NCBI RefSeq assembly: GCF_000348985.1
Contig: NC_035925.1
Span: forward strand, 62,001 to 126,000
Direction: 5' to 3'
DNA from: Huiozyma naganishii CBS 8797
Lineage: Eukaryota; Ascomycota; Saccharomycetes; Saccharomycetales; Saccharomycetaceae
DNA: 64,000 nt
The position numbers and the translations under genes are program-made. This document shows, in pieces, positions 9,129 to 19,306 of this stretch. Positions within the stretch are counted from its first letter, which is position 1; each line of letters begins with the position of its first letter. Below the pieces are notes generated by a model. It ran no database searches and was not told where the DNA came from. It saw only the letters and a list, made by a program, of their open reading frames with translations.

Positions 9129-9791
9129 TCACTTGAAGATCTTGGCGTTGATCCTGTCCTCGTTGGAGGAGAAGCTGGCACCGCCGACGCGTTTCTCCTG
9201 CAACTCGGCAGCCTTCAACGCCTGTTCCCACCGCTGGTGCTCCCTGTCCTTGCCCTTGTCCGGCTGCAACTTGTTCTCGTACTGGGACAGCACCACAGAC
9301 GCCAGCAGCAACACGACAGTCACGAACTGCGCGTACATCCTTGCCTGGACAGCCTTCTGTGCCTTTGTCATGATCTTGTCCCTGTTGACGAGGACCCAGG
9401 ACCCCCACAGGGACCCTGCCCACAGCGTCGTGATGATCTTGTACTTGTGGACGGACAGCGAGGCGACGGCCCTGTCCTTGAGGGACATCCCCTCCCTCTC
9501 GAGCCTGTCCCGCTGCGACTGTTCCCTGTTGTAGTCCCCCGAGTACGTCAGGGAGTCGAACTTGTTGGAGGCCTCCTCCGCGAAGATCGCCGTCAGCAGG
9601 GTGGGCGGAGCGATGAACAGCGCGGTCCGGATGGACCAGGGCATGCCTTGCGGCTGGAACCGCGGGAACCGTCTCGGGCCCAACCGGAACACGAGCCCGG
9701 AGACGGCGAGCCCGGCGAGACAACCGTACAGCCCGCCCTTGAGCGTGTACGCGCTGTGGTCCTTGATCTCTTGCGACGTTAGGATCTTCAT
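9129..9791 (-). CDS. RCF2: Respiratory supercomplex factor Rcf2
   Basis: A 220-residue mitochondrial inner-membrane protein (S. cerevisiae 224) that associates with cytochrome c oxidase and bc1-oxidase supercomplexes. The N-terminus MKILTSQEIKDHSAYTLKGG and the paired hydrophobic segments around residues 25-50 and 60-80 match Rcf2. The C-terminal half holds the HIG1-type region, with LWAGSLWGSWVLVNRDKIM and a further hydrophobic stretch about 175-190. It lies between ARE and TIM23 as in S. cerevisiae. The DNA is very GC-rich, so long antisense frames cover the locus; they are not genes. Confidence 0.9.
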   Translation of the reverse strand: MKILTSQEIKDHSAYTLKGGLYGCLAGLAVSGLVFRLGPRRFPRFQPQGMPWSIRTALFIAPPTLLTAIFAEEASNKFDSLTYSGDYNREQSQRDRLEREGMSLKDRAVASLSVHKYKIITTLWAGSLWGSWVLVNRDKIMTKAQKAVQARMYAQFVTVVLLLASVVLSQYENKLQPDKGKDREHQRWEQALKAAELQEKRVGGASFSSNEDRINAKIFK

Positions 9792-10036
9792 GCCGTGAGA
9801 GTGCTGCTTGGCGCCGTTGTTGCCAGAGTGGCAGTTGGTTGGCTCGTTGTTGGAAGACGACGACGAATTCTTTTGCGGCTTTTATACGACAGTACGAGCC
9901 GTGACGGTGCGCTGGTGGGTTGCTGCTGTGCTGCGACGTCGGGCGATGGTGATTGGTTGCGTGCGTGAAGGTTAGAGAGTGTACTATATACAGGTTGTAT
10001 ACGCGGGGGGGCGTGGGGACCCGGGGACGGGCGGGT

Positions 10037-10600
10037 TCACGGGGACAGCACCTTGTCCTTGAGCCCGGACCAGAGCGCACATACGCCTGCCATGAGGGAC
10101 CCTGAGATGAGCATCTGCTTGGGCCCCCTCGAGGACCTGAAGAGGGTCCCGACGAGGGCGCCGCTTGCAATGGACCCTGCCGCGTCGTGCTTGCCCCTCC
10201 ATGCGTCCAGCGACGAGTTCACCACGTTGTACGACAGGGCCAGCACCCCCGCGGTGTTCCCCAGGAAGGGCCCCCTCTTGGTGACGCTGTTCAGCACCGT
10301 GTTCAACTTCAACTTCCCCGGCGCGTCCGCGGAGGGGATCGCGCGCAGGCCCTGCAGAACCCCGGAGACCCCCCCGAGGCCCAAGCCCGTGAGGTACACT
10401 GCCCCGGTCCCGTAGCACAGGTCATCCGTCCACCCGCGCGAGGGGATCAAGCCCTGGGACCCCTCCATCGTCGACAGTTGCTCCTCCTCAAGATCCATGT
10501 ACTCGACGCCCCGTTCCAGCCCTGCGAGAGGGTGCAACTGCAGCGGGTTCGTCAGCAGCCCGGACACGCCGCCCACTGGGTGTCTCTGTTCCTCGCTCAT
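10037..10600 (-). CDS. TIM23: Mitochondrial import channel subunit Tim23
   Basis: A 187-residue inner-membrane subunit of the presequence translocase. The four-span Tim17/22/23 domain covers about residues 70-187, with GSQGLIPSRGWTDDLCYGTG, TKRGPFLGN and a GKHDAAGSIASGAL segment matching the family. The intermembrane-space part is short: about 21 residues precede the LHPLAGL motif, against about 55 in S. cerevisiae (222 residues overall). The chosen Met (MSEEQRH) is the last one before homology. A Met 153 bases upstream would give 238 residues, but that leader is Arg-rich and unlike Tim23. The start is therefore the uncertain part; the identity is not. Confidence 0.9.
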   Translation of the reverse strand: MSEEQRHPVGGVSGLLTNPLQLHPLAGLERGVEYMDLEEEQLSTMEGSQGLIPSRGWTDDLCYGTGAVYLTGLGLGGVSGVLQGLRAIPSADAPGKLKLNTVLNSVTKRGPFLGNTAGVLALSYNVVNSSLDAWRGKHDAAGSIASGALVGTLFRSSRGPKQMLISGSLMAGVCALWSGLKDKVLSP

Positions 10601-10798
10601 TCGTGCTCCTAGCGCTGCCAGCGGCTCCAGAACAGCTTCACCAACAGCAACGCTCGTCCTCGTCCTCGTCCTCGACTGCAGTTTGAAGTATCGTCTTCGA
10701 AAGCGACGTTTCGTCGCGGGTGATGTTATACGTAGTACACAGTGGTGGGCCATGGCCGGCCACGCTGGAGCAGGCCCCAGGGTCCCAGGGCCCCAGGG

Positions 10799-11866
10799 CT
10801 AGCGTCGTGGGCGTTTCGAGGACTCCGGCGGGTCCTCTGAGGCCTGCTCGAGCTCCCTGGCCACTTTCTCGACGGACTCCGCGGTCTTGCACGCCGTGAA
10901 CAGTCGGTAGAAGCGGGACTTGCCAGGGACCATGCGGCCCAGCATGTACTTTGTGTTCCCCAGGTGGTTCCCGCGCGCAGTGGCCTCGCGGATGTACTGC
11001 GGGACGTATGTCGTCCAGGGCAGCGGCCCCGCCCGGCGGAACACGGTCGGGTTCCTCTCCGCAGACTCTGCGATCATCCCACCGAGGTCTCTCGTGGGGT
11101 CCAATTGCAGCTCATCGCGGCACACTTGCTCGTAGTCCCCGCGGCTGCGTATCCCGCCGTTGAGCACGAGGGATACGCCGTGCCGCTGGCACACCTCGTG
11201 GAGCTGCCGCACGTACGACCGGTCCGGCGGTGCACTGTTCCGTGTGTCGCGCGTCCGGCAGTGGACCGTCAGGTTCGAGATCCCCGTGGTCTTGCACAGA
11301 CGCTCCACGAGCAGCAGCGTGGCGGACTGCTCGGGGAGAAGCCGGATCTTCACACTGATGGGGATGTCGTGTGGGCGGCCCACTCGCTGCACCAGCGCCT
11401 CGAGAATCTCGCAGAGCAGGTCCGGGGTCGACAGCAGCGCAGCACCCATCCCGCTGTGCACGGAGAAATGCTTCGGGCACCCAGCGTTGAGGTCGATCCC
11501 GCTGACGTCCTTGACGACGTGCAGCGCGGCACGGACGGCCAGCTCGGCGTCGCAGGACCCCAATTGGAACACCAGCCCGCGGGACTCGGCCTCGAGCGAC
11601 GGCGCGGTCCGGAACACACACTCTCCGGGGCCCTGGCGGCCCTTGCCACGAAGCGTCGCGGGGACCACGTACTCGACGATCGTCGGGGTCCCGGCCACCA
11701 CGCGCCGCTCGGTCTGGAGGATCTTCTTGTCCACTATCTCGGGGGACCACACGAGGTCGCACCCGTGCTGCAGCGCGAGCAGCCGCGAGGGCAGCTCACC
11801 GGCCCGCACCATCGGCGCCCAGCACAACTTACCGGCGTACACACCCGCACGCCCGCCAGACATCAC
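10799..11866 (-). CDS. SMM1: tRNA-dihydrouridine(20) synthase Smm1/Dus2
   Basis: A 355-residue flavoenzyme (S. cerevisiae 384) that reduces U20 in cytosolic tRNAs. The N-terminus begins the barrel with AGKLCWAPMVRAGELPSRLL. The catalytic Cys is Cys130 in LNAGCPKHFSVHSGMG. FMN and tRNA-contact segments are visible as SVKIRLL, TVHCRTRDTRN and LVLNGGI. The C-terminal NTKYMLGRMVPGKS matches Smm1, and the protein stops soon after a basic tail, with a shorter C-terminal extension than in S. cerevisiae. It shares a 158-base divergent promoter with PHO91. The first Met (MMSGG) was kept, although the second is adjacent. Confidence 0.93.
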   Translation of the reverse strand: MMSGGRAGVYAGKLCWAPMVRAGELPSRLLALQHGCDLVWSPEIVDKKILQTERRVVAGTPTIVEYVVPATLRGKGRQGPGECVFRTAPSLEAESRGLVFQLGSCDAELAVRAALHVVKDVSGIDLNAGCPKHFSVHSGMGAALLSTPDLLCEILEALVQRVGRPHDIPISVKIRLLPEQSATLLLVERLCKTTGISNLTVHCRTRDTRNSAPPDRSYVRQLHEVCQRHGVSLVLNGGIRSRGDYEQVCRDELQLDPTRDLGGMIAESAERNPTVFRRAGPLPWTTYVPQYIREATARGNHLGNTKYMLGRMVPGKSRFYRLFTACKTAESVEKVARELEQASEDPPESSKRPRR

Positions 11867-12024
11867 CGTGCTGCTCTAGTGCTTGCCCTCCTACTAGTGG
11901 TCTTGCTCATCGCTGTTTTAAAGCGATAAATTTGTTCATTTGAGAGAAGAAGACGACGCACTTGAGAGGTCTGTCTCTACCTTTGCCTCCACCGCTCTAC
12001 TGCTCTCCGTGTGTCTCCCCCGCG

Positions 12025-14544
12025 ATGAAGTTCTCACACTCGCTGCAGTTCAATGCGGTGCCCGAGTGGCAGTCGAAGTACATCGCGTACTCGCACCTCA
12101 AGAAACTGATATACACGTTGCAAAGGGAGAAACTGTACTCGCGTCCAGCTGGTGGGCCAGGGGCTGCGCCAGATGAGGAGCAACAGCCCTTGCTTGCAGC
12201 AGGGGACCCCTACGTGGCACGGTTTGTCGCTGACTTGGATTACGAGCTGCGCAAGATAGACAAGTTCTTCATCTCGCAGGAGACTGGGTTGCTCGCTAAC
12301 TACAGCGAGTTGAGGGACGACGTCCACGAGTTCGAGTTCGATTTGGCCACGCAGCGGAGACCGTCGTACGCGGACGGCGTCGCATCCGCGGGCCGCAGAA
12401 GACACCCGCGCAGCGGGTCCCTATCCTCAGAGGACTCGATCAACTCGTTCTTCTCGCAGGAGTCTGCAGCGACGGCACCCGGTGCCACGGCACCAGCGGC
12501 GGCACTTGCGTCGGGGACATCCCGCGCGACCAATTGGGGGTCCCTCTTCGGGTCTGCGTCCTTGGACGACGACAATTCGCAACTGGAATTGGACGCCGCC
12601 GCGATTTCGCCCCTTCTCAGACACAAACTCAGTCTCAAGAAACGAATGATCGCGATGTTCACGCAGCTTTCCGAATTGCGCGAGTTCATAGAACTCAACC
12701 GTACCGGGTTCGCCAAGATCTGTAAGAAATTCGACAAGTCCCTCAACACGAACATCAAGAGAGCGTACGTCGACTCGTTGCCGGACAAATCGCACGTCTT
12801 CAAGGAGGAAACACTCCAGAAGATCAAAGATATCATCAGCGAGACTATCGCCGAGTACGCGAAGTTGCAACTCAGGGGGTCCGCGGCAGCACCCTCCAAC
12901 GACGACGACGACCACGTAAGTTTGCCGGACTACGAGGAGGCGGAGAAGGAATTGTCCTCGCACTTGCGCGACCACGTCGTTTGGGAGAGAAACACCGTCT
13001 GGAAGGACATGATGAACTTGGAGAGGAAGTACCAGAACGCAAAGAGGGAGGACACCGCCGTGGGACACACGCACGGGGAGAAACCGTTCAAGGAACTCAT
13101 TGAGCAGAGGTCGCTGCGTGACACGGTCAGAGTCCTGCTCAAATCGCACGCGGCGATCAATTTCACATGGATCACGCTGTGCTTCCTCGCGCTCGTCAAG
13201 TGGATACACATTTTTGACGATCCGCATCAACAACACTGCTTCGCAATCCTCCTCTACGCATCGCTCCTGTGGGCAACAGAGACAATTCCACTGTTTGTCA
13301 CCTCTTTGCTAGTCCCCTTCCTGATCGTGTTGCTCCCCGTATTGAAGGACCCGGTGACCCACGATGCAATGGACGCAATCCACTCCTCGCAGTACATCCT
13401 CTCGTCCATGTGGTCCAGCGTCATCATGCTACTTTTGGGGGGGTTTACTTTGGCAGCGGCATTGTCCAAGTACAACATCGCTAAAGTGCTCTCCACTTAC
13501 ATCCTCTCCTCAGCGGGGACAAACCCGCAGATCATCCTGCTTACAAACATGGGTGTCGCGCTGTTCGTGTCCATGTGGGTTTCGAACGTTGCAGCGCCGG
13601 TCCTGTGCTACTCAATCATCCAACCACTGCTCAGAACACTCCCCTCGCAGAGCTCGTACTCGAAATCACTCATCTTGGGGATCGCGCTAGCGTCAAACAT
13701 CGGCGGGATGGCGTCCCCGATCGCATCCCCGCAAAATATCTTCTCCTTCGGGATGATGTCCCCAACCCCTTCTTGGGGGGAATGGTTCCTCGTGTCCATC
13801 CCAGTGTGTATCATTTCCATCGTGCTCGTGTGGATCATCCTGCTGTTGTCCTTCCCTAGGGACCCCAACGTCAAGATCTTGCAACTACACCCTCTCAGAG
13901 ACCCGTTCACCGCGACACAATGGTTTGTCGCAGTGACCTCCTTGGGGACAATTATCCTGTGGTGTATGTCCAACCAACTATCCGGCCTGATGGGGGAAAT
14001 GGGGATTATTTCGATTATCCCCATGCTCCTATTCTTTGGTACAGGGCTGCTCAGCTCAGACGATTTCAACAACTTCATGTGGACCATCGTCGTACTGGCA
14101 ATGGGCGGGTCTACCTTGGGGAAGGCCGTATCCAACAGTGGGCTTCTTTCGACGATCGCATTGCACGTGAAGCACGTCATTGAGGACCAATCGCTCTTTG
14201 TGATCGTGGTCGTTTTCGGGCTCTCCGCCCTCGTCGTCGCCACTTTTGTATCACACACCGTGGCAGCGATGATCCTCGTGCCCCTGATGGGGGAGATTGG
14301 CGAGAACTTGCCGGAAGATCACTCGAGGCTGCTCATCATGATCACGGCAATGCTGTGCTCCTGTGCAATGGGGCTGCCCACCTCAGGGTTCCCCAACGTC
14401 ACGGCCATCTCCATGATCGACGAGGTCGGAGACAGGTACTTGAACGTCGCGATCTTTATCAGCAGAGGTGTACCTGCAAGTTTGTTCTGCTACGCGGTCG
14501 TCGTCACCGTCGGGTACGGTATCATGAGACTGATCGGATTCTAA
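12025..14544 (+). CDS. PHO91: Vacuolar low-affinity phosphate transporter with SPX domain
   Basis: An 839-residue transporter (S. cerevisiae 894) that exports phosphate from the vacuole and answers to inositol pyrophosphates through its SPX domain. The SPX domain occupies about residues 1-290, starting MKFSHSLQFNAVPEWQSKYI with the KKLIYTLQ helix. From about residue 385 onward is a divalent-anion:Na+ symporter (DASS) domain with roughly 12 hydrophobic spans; SNIGGMASPIASPQN and the GLPTSGFPN loop are visible substrate-site motifs. The ATG was chosen because SPX proteins begin exactly there; the frame opens 63 bases earlier. The 3' end converges with URK1, with a (TAG)n tract between. Confidence 0.94.
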   Translation: MKFSHSLQFNAVPEWQSKYIAYSHLKKLIYTLQREKLYSRPAGGPGAAPDEEQQPLLAAGDPYVARFVADLDYELRKIDKFFISQETGLLANYSELRDDVHEFEFDLATQRRPSYADGVASAGRRRHPRSGSLSSEDSINSFFSQESAATAPGATAPAAALASGTSRATNWGSLFGSASLDDDNSQLELDAAAISPLLRHKLSLKKRMIAMFTQLSELREFIELNRTGFAKICKKFDKSLNTNIKRAYVDSLPDKSHVFKEETLQKIKDIISETIAEYAKLQLRGSAAAPSNDDDDHVSLPDYEEAEKELSSHLRDHVVWERNTVWKDMMNLERKYQNAKREDTAVGHTHGEKPFKELIEQRSLRDTVRVLLKSHAAINFTWITLCFLALVKWIHIFDDPHQQHCFAILLYASLLWATETIPLFVTSLLVPFLIVLLPVLKDPVTHDAMDAIHSSQYILSSMWSSVIMLLLGGFTLAAALSKYNIAKVLSTYILSSAGTNPQIILLTNMGVALFVSMWVSNVAAPVLCYSIIQPLLRTLPSQSSYSKSLILGIALASNIGGMASPIASPQNIFSFGMMSPTPSWGEWFLVSIPVCIISIVLVWIILLLSFPRDPNVKILQLHPLRDPFTATQWFVAVTSLGTIILWCMSNQLSGLMGEMGIISIIPMLLFFGTGLLSSDDFNNFMWTIVVLAMGGSTLGKAVSNSGLLSTIALHVKHVIEDQSLFVIVVVFGLSALVVATFVSHTVAAMILVPLMGEIGENLPEDHSRLLIMITAMLCSCAMGLPTSGFPNVTAISMIDEVGDRYLNVAIFISRGVPASLFCYAVVVTVGYGIMRLIGF

Positions 14545-14623
14545 CCCATGGGAACCAAAATGAGGTAAAGAGGGGCATGGTAACCGTTCGTAAACGTTAT
14601 CAATGCGAATGCCGATATTATGA

Positions 14624-14648
14624 TTAGTAGTAGTAGTAGTAGTAGTAG
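14624..14648 (+). repeat. (TAG)n trinucleotide microsatellite
   Basis: About eight TAG units in the convergent gap between PHO91 and URK1. Non-coding and probably length-variable. Confidence 0.9.
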
Positions 14649-14744
14649 AAAGGTATTATATAATTGTGACAAACTATTCTTACAATTGGATTCGTAAAGA
14701 CGATACTTTTAGTTCCAACAGGATGGTGTCTTGCGAACTCGCAC

Positions 14745-16268
14745 TCACGGACAGCCAAAGTACAACCTCTCCACGAATCGAGAAAGACACCACTCCTTGT
14801 TCCCATTGTGCAATTGTTCTGTAGTGACGAGTATCGCGACATAGACGTTCACTTTACCGTCGAATGCATTAAGAATCCTCCGCAATCCTTGTTCTGTAGC
14901 GGTGAACACGACCACATCGATGCAAGAAACGGAGACCCCGTGGTCCAGCAGGACTTGGATCGCCATAACCATGGATGCACCACTGATGATCTGCGTCTCC
15001 AGCAACATGACTTTTTTGAATTTGTTAATCCCCCTCGGAAGAAACTCGCAGTGCAATTGTGGCTCTCCCGTGTACGAGTCCGATTGGATAAGGAGCTTCC
15101 CTATGGGCACGTTTGGAAGTGTCTTCCGGAGCGAGTGTATAAAACAGTCCCCAGAGCGAATCAAGTCCACTGCGGCCACTTTATCAAAATTTATCATCGC
15201 TGAATTCGCCATCGCGTTATTCGAAGCAGTGACTATTTCAGTGTGGCCCTCAAGCGGGATATTCTCGAGCACTTTGGACAGTAATATGGTCGAGAGTCTA
15301 TCAAAATAAAAGATGAAATCCTCTCTGCAGACAGTTTTGTCCAGGAGCATCGTGATCAACGCGAGCACCTGTGGAGTCTTGTGCATCTTGTGTACTCTCG
15401 GGTTTTCGTCCAGTGGCGTCAGATCGGTGCCCTCCAATAGATTCAGTTCCTTGACATGCTCGTACGATTTTGCCCGCAATTTCGACCTAATATGGCTGAC
15501 CAAGTACTCTACAGCAACCCTGTTGTCGCTCATAGACGGCACTACGACATCCGCATTCCGCATTGTCGGTCTTACGTATTTCACTGCGTTCGGCTTCACA
15601 AACCTTTCCCATTGGCTCAAACAACCGTCCAGGTCCCTCCCTCTTTCGACAATATCTCTAGATAGCCTTCTTGCCAGGCACACATCTAAGTCAGCATCGA
15701 CGTATATCTTCAAATTCATTAAATCCAAGATTCTCACATCTTGTAGGGCATATATACCTTCCAAGATAATCACCGATGCACCGTATATTCTTATCGACTT
15801 CCCAGGTACCCTATTGTGGTTGACAAAACTGTACACTGGGACTTCGAAACACTTCCCCTCCTTCAAGCTGCGGAGGCAGTGGTATGCCAAATCCATATCA
15901 ATTGCGCGTGGATTATCAAAATCGTACTTGTTCTCGAAGGCTGCTTTCCCTTCCTCCGGAGTCAATGGCTTGTAAAAGTTATCCAGTGATAAGAGCACGG
16001 TCCAGGGCACATTTATAGCGGTCACAATCTGCGAGGCCACTGAGGTCTTCCCGGATCCAGACGTACCACCAATGCCAATGATATACGGCGTGTTCCAAGG
16101 CGGTTGGTACCGTGGCACGCGTGTGTTTCCAGAAGTGTCTTCTACTGTCATATTATCCCCGCTGTTCTCAATAGTCTCATTGCGGATGCACATCTCCAAG
16201 CAGACAAATACAACAACTGTGTCGGTTCCTTGTAGCAGACACCCTTTTAACAAAACACCGTTGCCCAA
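14745..16268 (-). CDS. URK1: Uridine/cytidine kinase
   Basis: A 507-residue enzyme (S. cerevisiae 501) that phosphorylates uridine and cytidine in pyrimidine salvage. The P-loop GGTSGSGKTS is at residues 67-76 and the acceptor-site SLDNFYKPL soon after; PRAIDMDL, ILEGIYAL and ARRLSRDIVERGRDLDG are further uridine-kinase segments. The C-terminal half is a uracil-phosphoribosyltransferase-like domain. Its PRPP-loop equivalent reads LLETQIISGASM and lacks the usual acidic pair and TGG; the yeast enzymes share this, so the domain is probably structural. The start is uncertain: Met26 or Met40 would remove a hydrophobic leader not expected for a cytosolic enzyme. It shares a 197-base divergent promoter with PRP2. 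Confidence 0.92.
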   Translation of the reverse strand: MGNGVLLKGCLLQGTDTVVVFVCLEMCIRNETIENSGDNMTVEDTSGNTRVPRYQPPWNTPYIIGIGGTSGSGKTSVASQIVTAINVPWTVLLSLDNFYKPLTPEEGKAAFENKYDFDNPRAIDMDLAYHCLRSLKEGKCFEVPVYSFVNHNRVPGKSIRIYGASVIILEGIYALQDVRILDLMNLKIYVDADLDVCLARRLSRDIVERGRDLDGCLSQWERFVKPNAVKYVRPTMRNADVVVPSMSDNRVAVEYLVSHIRSKLRAKSYEHVKELNLLEGTDLTPLDENPRVHKMHKTPQVLALITMLLDKTVCREDFIFYFDRLSTILLSKVLENIPLEGHTEIVTASNNAMANSAMINFDKVAAVDLIRSGDCFIHSLRKTLPNVPIGKLLIQSDSYTGEPQLHCEFLPRGINKFKKVMLLETQIISGASMVMAIQVLLDHGVSVSCIDVVVFTATEQGLRRILNAFDGKVNVYVAILVTTEQLHNGNKEWCLSRFVERLYFGCP

Positions 16269-16465
16269 GACAAGCTGTCACTGTCGCCCTGTTATCACTT
16301 CTTCGATGTCCTCAGATCTCGCTGATGTAAAATTTCCAATTTTGAGAGTCTTGTTTTAGAGATGAGCTTCTTCTTTGACGTAACTATCACTTACCATCGC
16401 CAGTTCTGTTTACAGTGTTGGGTCATGGTGAGCGGTTCCTCTGAACGGTGTTGCCCCTGTGACTG

Positions 16466-19108
16466 ATGGAGACTGGCGGGACCGGTAAACGAAGAATTCG
16501 AAGGAGGTTTGATGATGAGTCGGTGGATCGGAGCGCTGAACTGCCGGCTGGTGCAGATTCGCAACGGGACGATGGAGAGAGATTTACCGCGGATACAAGT
16601 GTGTTCAAAGAGCCAGTGTTGCCAAAAGTGAGTCGGTATAACAACGAGCCAGCAGAGATCCAGAAATACAAACGATTGAGGAGAGAGCTTGCGTTTCTGC
16701 AGCGGAAGGTTCAACAGGTCGGGTTCGATCGCTTGTCTGAACATGAGCAGAAAGAGATAGAGTTGAAGAAAGACTTGCTACAACTCATGGAATCTAAGAG
16801 TAAAGTCGAGTCTAATACGGAGGGGTTTGTCTTGGCTGGTACGACGGACGAAACCTCATTTAAGAATGGTTCCCCCGACAGTATGAAACCTCGTCCCATG
16901 AAAGAGGATAATAAGTCGAGGCAGCAGATGTGGGAGGAGCGGGTGCTTAGTTATGCAGTGGCCAAGAACGACTCCGATGAAATATACGTTGACGGTTCGA
17001 AACAGTACGATTATGTTTTCGACGATAGCGCCATGATCAATTTTACCAGCGATGTAGAAGATACAGTCCCTGGTGGGGAGGATAGCTCTGAAGGTGATGA
17101 AGAGAGTGATGAGGAGGATGAAGCCACGACCAAATATGCAAAAATCCAAGAGGCCAAGAAAAGTTTGCCCGTTTACCACCATAGAGCAAGAGTGATGAAG
17201 GCGATCCAAGACAACCAGGTACTCATAATCGTTGGTGAGACAGGTTCTGGTAAAACTACTCAGCTGCCACAATATTTGGTCGAAGATGGGTACACGCAAG
17301 ATGGGAAATATCAAGTGGGTGTGACTCAACCAAGACGTGTGGCAGCGACTTCCGTCGCGGCGAGGGTAGCAGAAGAGATGGACGTTAAACTCGGGCGGGA
17401 GGTTGGGTACTCTATCAGATTTGACGATAAAACGACCCCCGGTAAAACTGTGTTGAAGTATGTCACAGACGGTATGTTGTTAAGAGAATGTCTGACGGAC
17501 CCTGATTTGAAAAAATATTCCTGTATAGTGATCGATGAAGCTCATGAACGTACACTAGCAACGGATATATTGCTTGGGTTACTGAAAAATATTCTTGCTA
17601 GGAGAGAGGATCTTAAAGTACTGATCTCGTCTGCCACTATGAACACTGCCAAATTTTCCAAATTTTTTGGGGACTGTCCGATCTTGACCATACCAGGCAG
17701 GAGGTACCCAGTAAATGTGCATTACACATTACAACCGGAGGGAAATTACATCAATGCTGCGATAACGACAGTCTTCCAGATCCACACAACTCAGGCAACC
17801 GATGGGGACATTTTGTTATTTCTGACTGGTCAAGAAGAGATAGAGAGTACAAGGGAAAAGATTGAACAGATTGCGTCAAAACTGGGTACTAAGATCCCAC
17901 AGCTGATCATTGCCCCCATATATGCCAATTTACCACAAGACCAACAGGCGCTAATCTTCGAACCGACCCCAGAGAACTGCAGGAAACTGGTCATAGCGAC
18001 CAACATTGCGGAAACATCTTTGACAATTGATGGTATCAAATATGTGATTGACCCCGGGTATGTGAAGGAGAACTCGTATGTTCCCTCTACGGGTATGACT
18101 CAATTATTGACTGTCCCCTGTTCCAGGGCGTCTATTGAACAGCGGGCCGGTAGAGCCGGGCGGGTTGGACCCGGTTCATGTTTTCGGCTATTTACCAAGT
18201 GGTCCTTTGAAAACGAATTGGAGATGATGCCCAAACCAGAGATTTTGAGAACCAATCTGTCCAATACTGTACTGCTGTTGCTGTCCCTTGGAGTCATGGA
18301 TCTTTTGAACTTCCCTTTCGTAGATAAACCGAGTATCCCCGCGCTTACCAAATCTCTCGAGAGCCTGTACGTTCTCGGTGCCCTGAGTAACCGGGGTCAG
18401 ATCACAGAACTCGGGAAAATGATGTGCGTCTTTCCCTGCGAGCCGGAGTTCGCAAAAGTACTGCATACAGCCTCCGCTGACGAGAAATGCAACGGTGTCC
18501 TGGAGGAGTGTCTAAGCATTGTATCGATGTTACACGAGACAACGTCGCTCTTTATCGGGAACAAGAGGAACGCCGCGGCACGTATTGTCAGCGAGACCGA
18601 GGGAGACCACCTGCTGTATTTGGAGGTCTTCAGGCAATGGCGGGACTCCGGTTTCTCCCGAACTTGGTGTCAGGACCACCGTATCCAGTTCAAGACCATG
18701 TGCCGGGTCCGCAACATCCGGTCTCAACTATCCCGATGCTGCCAAAAACTAGGTCTTTCCGCACAAAGCAAAACGGCGGCGATCAAACTTTCGGAGGTAA
18801 TACCACGCATAACGCGCAGTTTCATCTCCGGGTTCCCGACAAACGTGGTCCAGTTGACGAATTCGGGGAACTACAAGATGCTCGGGAGACAGACTGGCGC
18901 ACTGACAGTGAGCATCCACCCGTCCAGTGTTGTGTTCCAGAACTACAAGGAAAACGCCAAGAAACCAGACAAGTACCTTCTGTACCAGCAGCTGATGCTG
19001 ACGTCAAAAGAGTTCATCCGCGACCTGTTACCGGTCACCCAAGAATCCTGGCTCACAGAAACCGTCCCCCAGGTGTACCAAGAGCTGTTGGGGAAACGAC
19101 AGCCCTGA
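16466..19108 (+). CDS. PRP2: DEAH-box RNA-dependent ATPase Prp2 of the spliceosome
   Basis: An 880-residue helicase (S. cerevisiae 876) that remodels the activated spliceosome before the first step of splicing. All motifs are intact: GETGSGKTTQ at about 255-264, TQPRRVAA, DEAHERT at about 356-362, SATMN, the ATNIAETSLTI segment and QRAGRAGR. The winged-helix, ratchet and OB domains follow, with a conserved C-terminal WLTETVPQVYQ. The N-terminal 200 residues are charged, with an acidic run at about 205-222. The nearest spliceosomal DEAH paralogues are Prp16, Prp22 and Prp43; size, N-terminus and the YNR011C position favour Prp2. Confidence 0.92.
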   Translation: METGGTGKRRIRRRFDDESVDRSAELPAGADSQRDDGERFTADTSVFKEPVLPKVSRYNNEPAEIQKYKRLRRELAFLQRKVQQVGFDRLSEHEQKEIELKKDLLQLMESKSKVESNTEGFVLAGTTDETSFKNGSPDSMKPRPMKEDNKSRQQMWEERVLSYAVAKNDSDEIYVDGSKQYDYVFDDSAMINFTSDVEDTVPGGEDSSEGDEESDEEDEATTKYAKIQEAKKSLPVYHHRARVMKAIQDNQVLIIVGETGSGKTTQLPQYLVEDGYTQDGKYQVGVTQPRRVAATSVAARVAEEMDVKLGREVGYSIRFDDKTTPGKTVLKYVTDGMLLRECLTDPDLKKYSCIVIDEAHERTLATDILLGLLKNILARREDLKVLISSATMNTAKFSKFFGDCPILTIPGRRYPVNVHYTLQPEGNYINAAITTVFQIHTTQATDGDILLFLTGQEEIESTREKIEQIASKLGTKIPQLIIAPIYANLPQDQQALIFEPTPENCRKLVIATNIAETSLTIDGIKYVIDPGYVKENSYVPSTGMTQLLTVPCSRASIEQRAGRAGRVGPGSCFRLFTKWSFENELEMMPKPEILRTNLSNTVLLLLSLGVMDLLNFPFVDKPSIPALTKSLESLYVLGALSNRGQITELGKMMCVFPCEPEFAKVLHTASADEKCNGVLEECLSIVSMLHETTSLFIGNKRNAAARIVSETEGDHLLYLEVFRQWRDSGFSRTWCQDHRIQFKTMCRVRNIRSQLSRCCQKLGLSAQSKTAAIKLSEVIPRITRSFISGFPTNVVQLTNSGNYKMLGRQTGALTVSIHPSSVVFQNYKENAKKPDKYLLYQQLMLTSKEFIRDLLPVTQESWLTETVPQVYQELLGKRQP

Positions 19109-19306
19109 GTAGATGGCCTGCCAACCCACAACTTGCACTTGCAGTACTGCGATGAGGCACTCACTGATCGCCCAGACGTTCATTATGCGGTCTTTATTCT
19201 AATTTTTTTCCTTTAAAAAGTGCACAGTAAATCTTGAAGTTGCAAGGGATGGCACCCTTCCAAGGAAGCAATCAACTATCCAAAGATTGAGGAAGAAGAG
19301 TTAACG

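Noticed and set aside
9082..10170. A 362-codon antisense-type frame overlapping RCF2
   Set aside because: It overlaps RCF2 in another frame, is Arg/Gly/Pro-rich and arises from the strong GC bias; RCF2 has clear homology.
12427..13236. Long minus-strand frame inside PHO91
   Set aside because: GC-driven shadow of the SPX/transporter gene with no domain signature.
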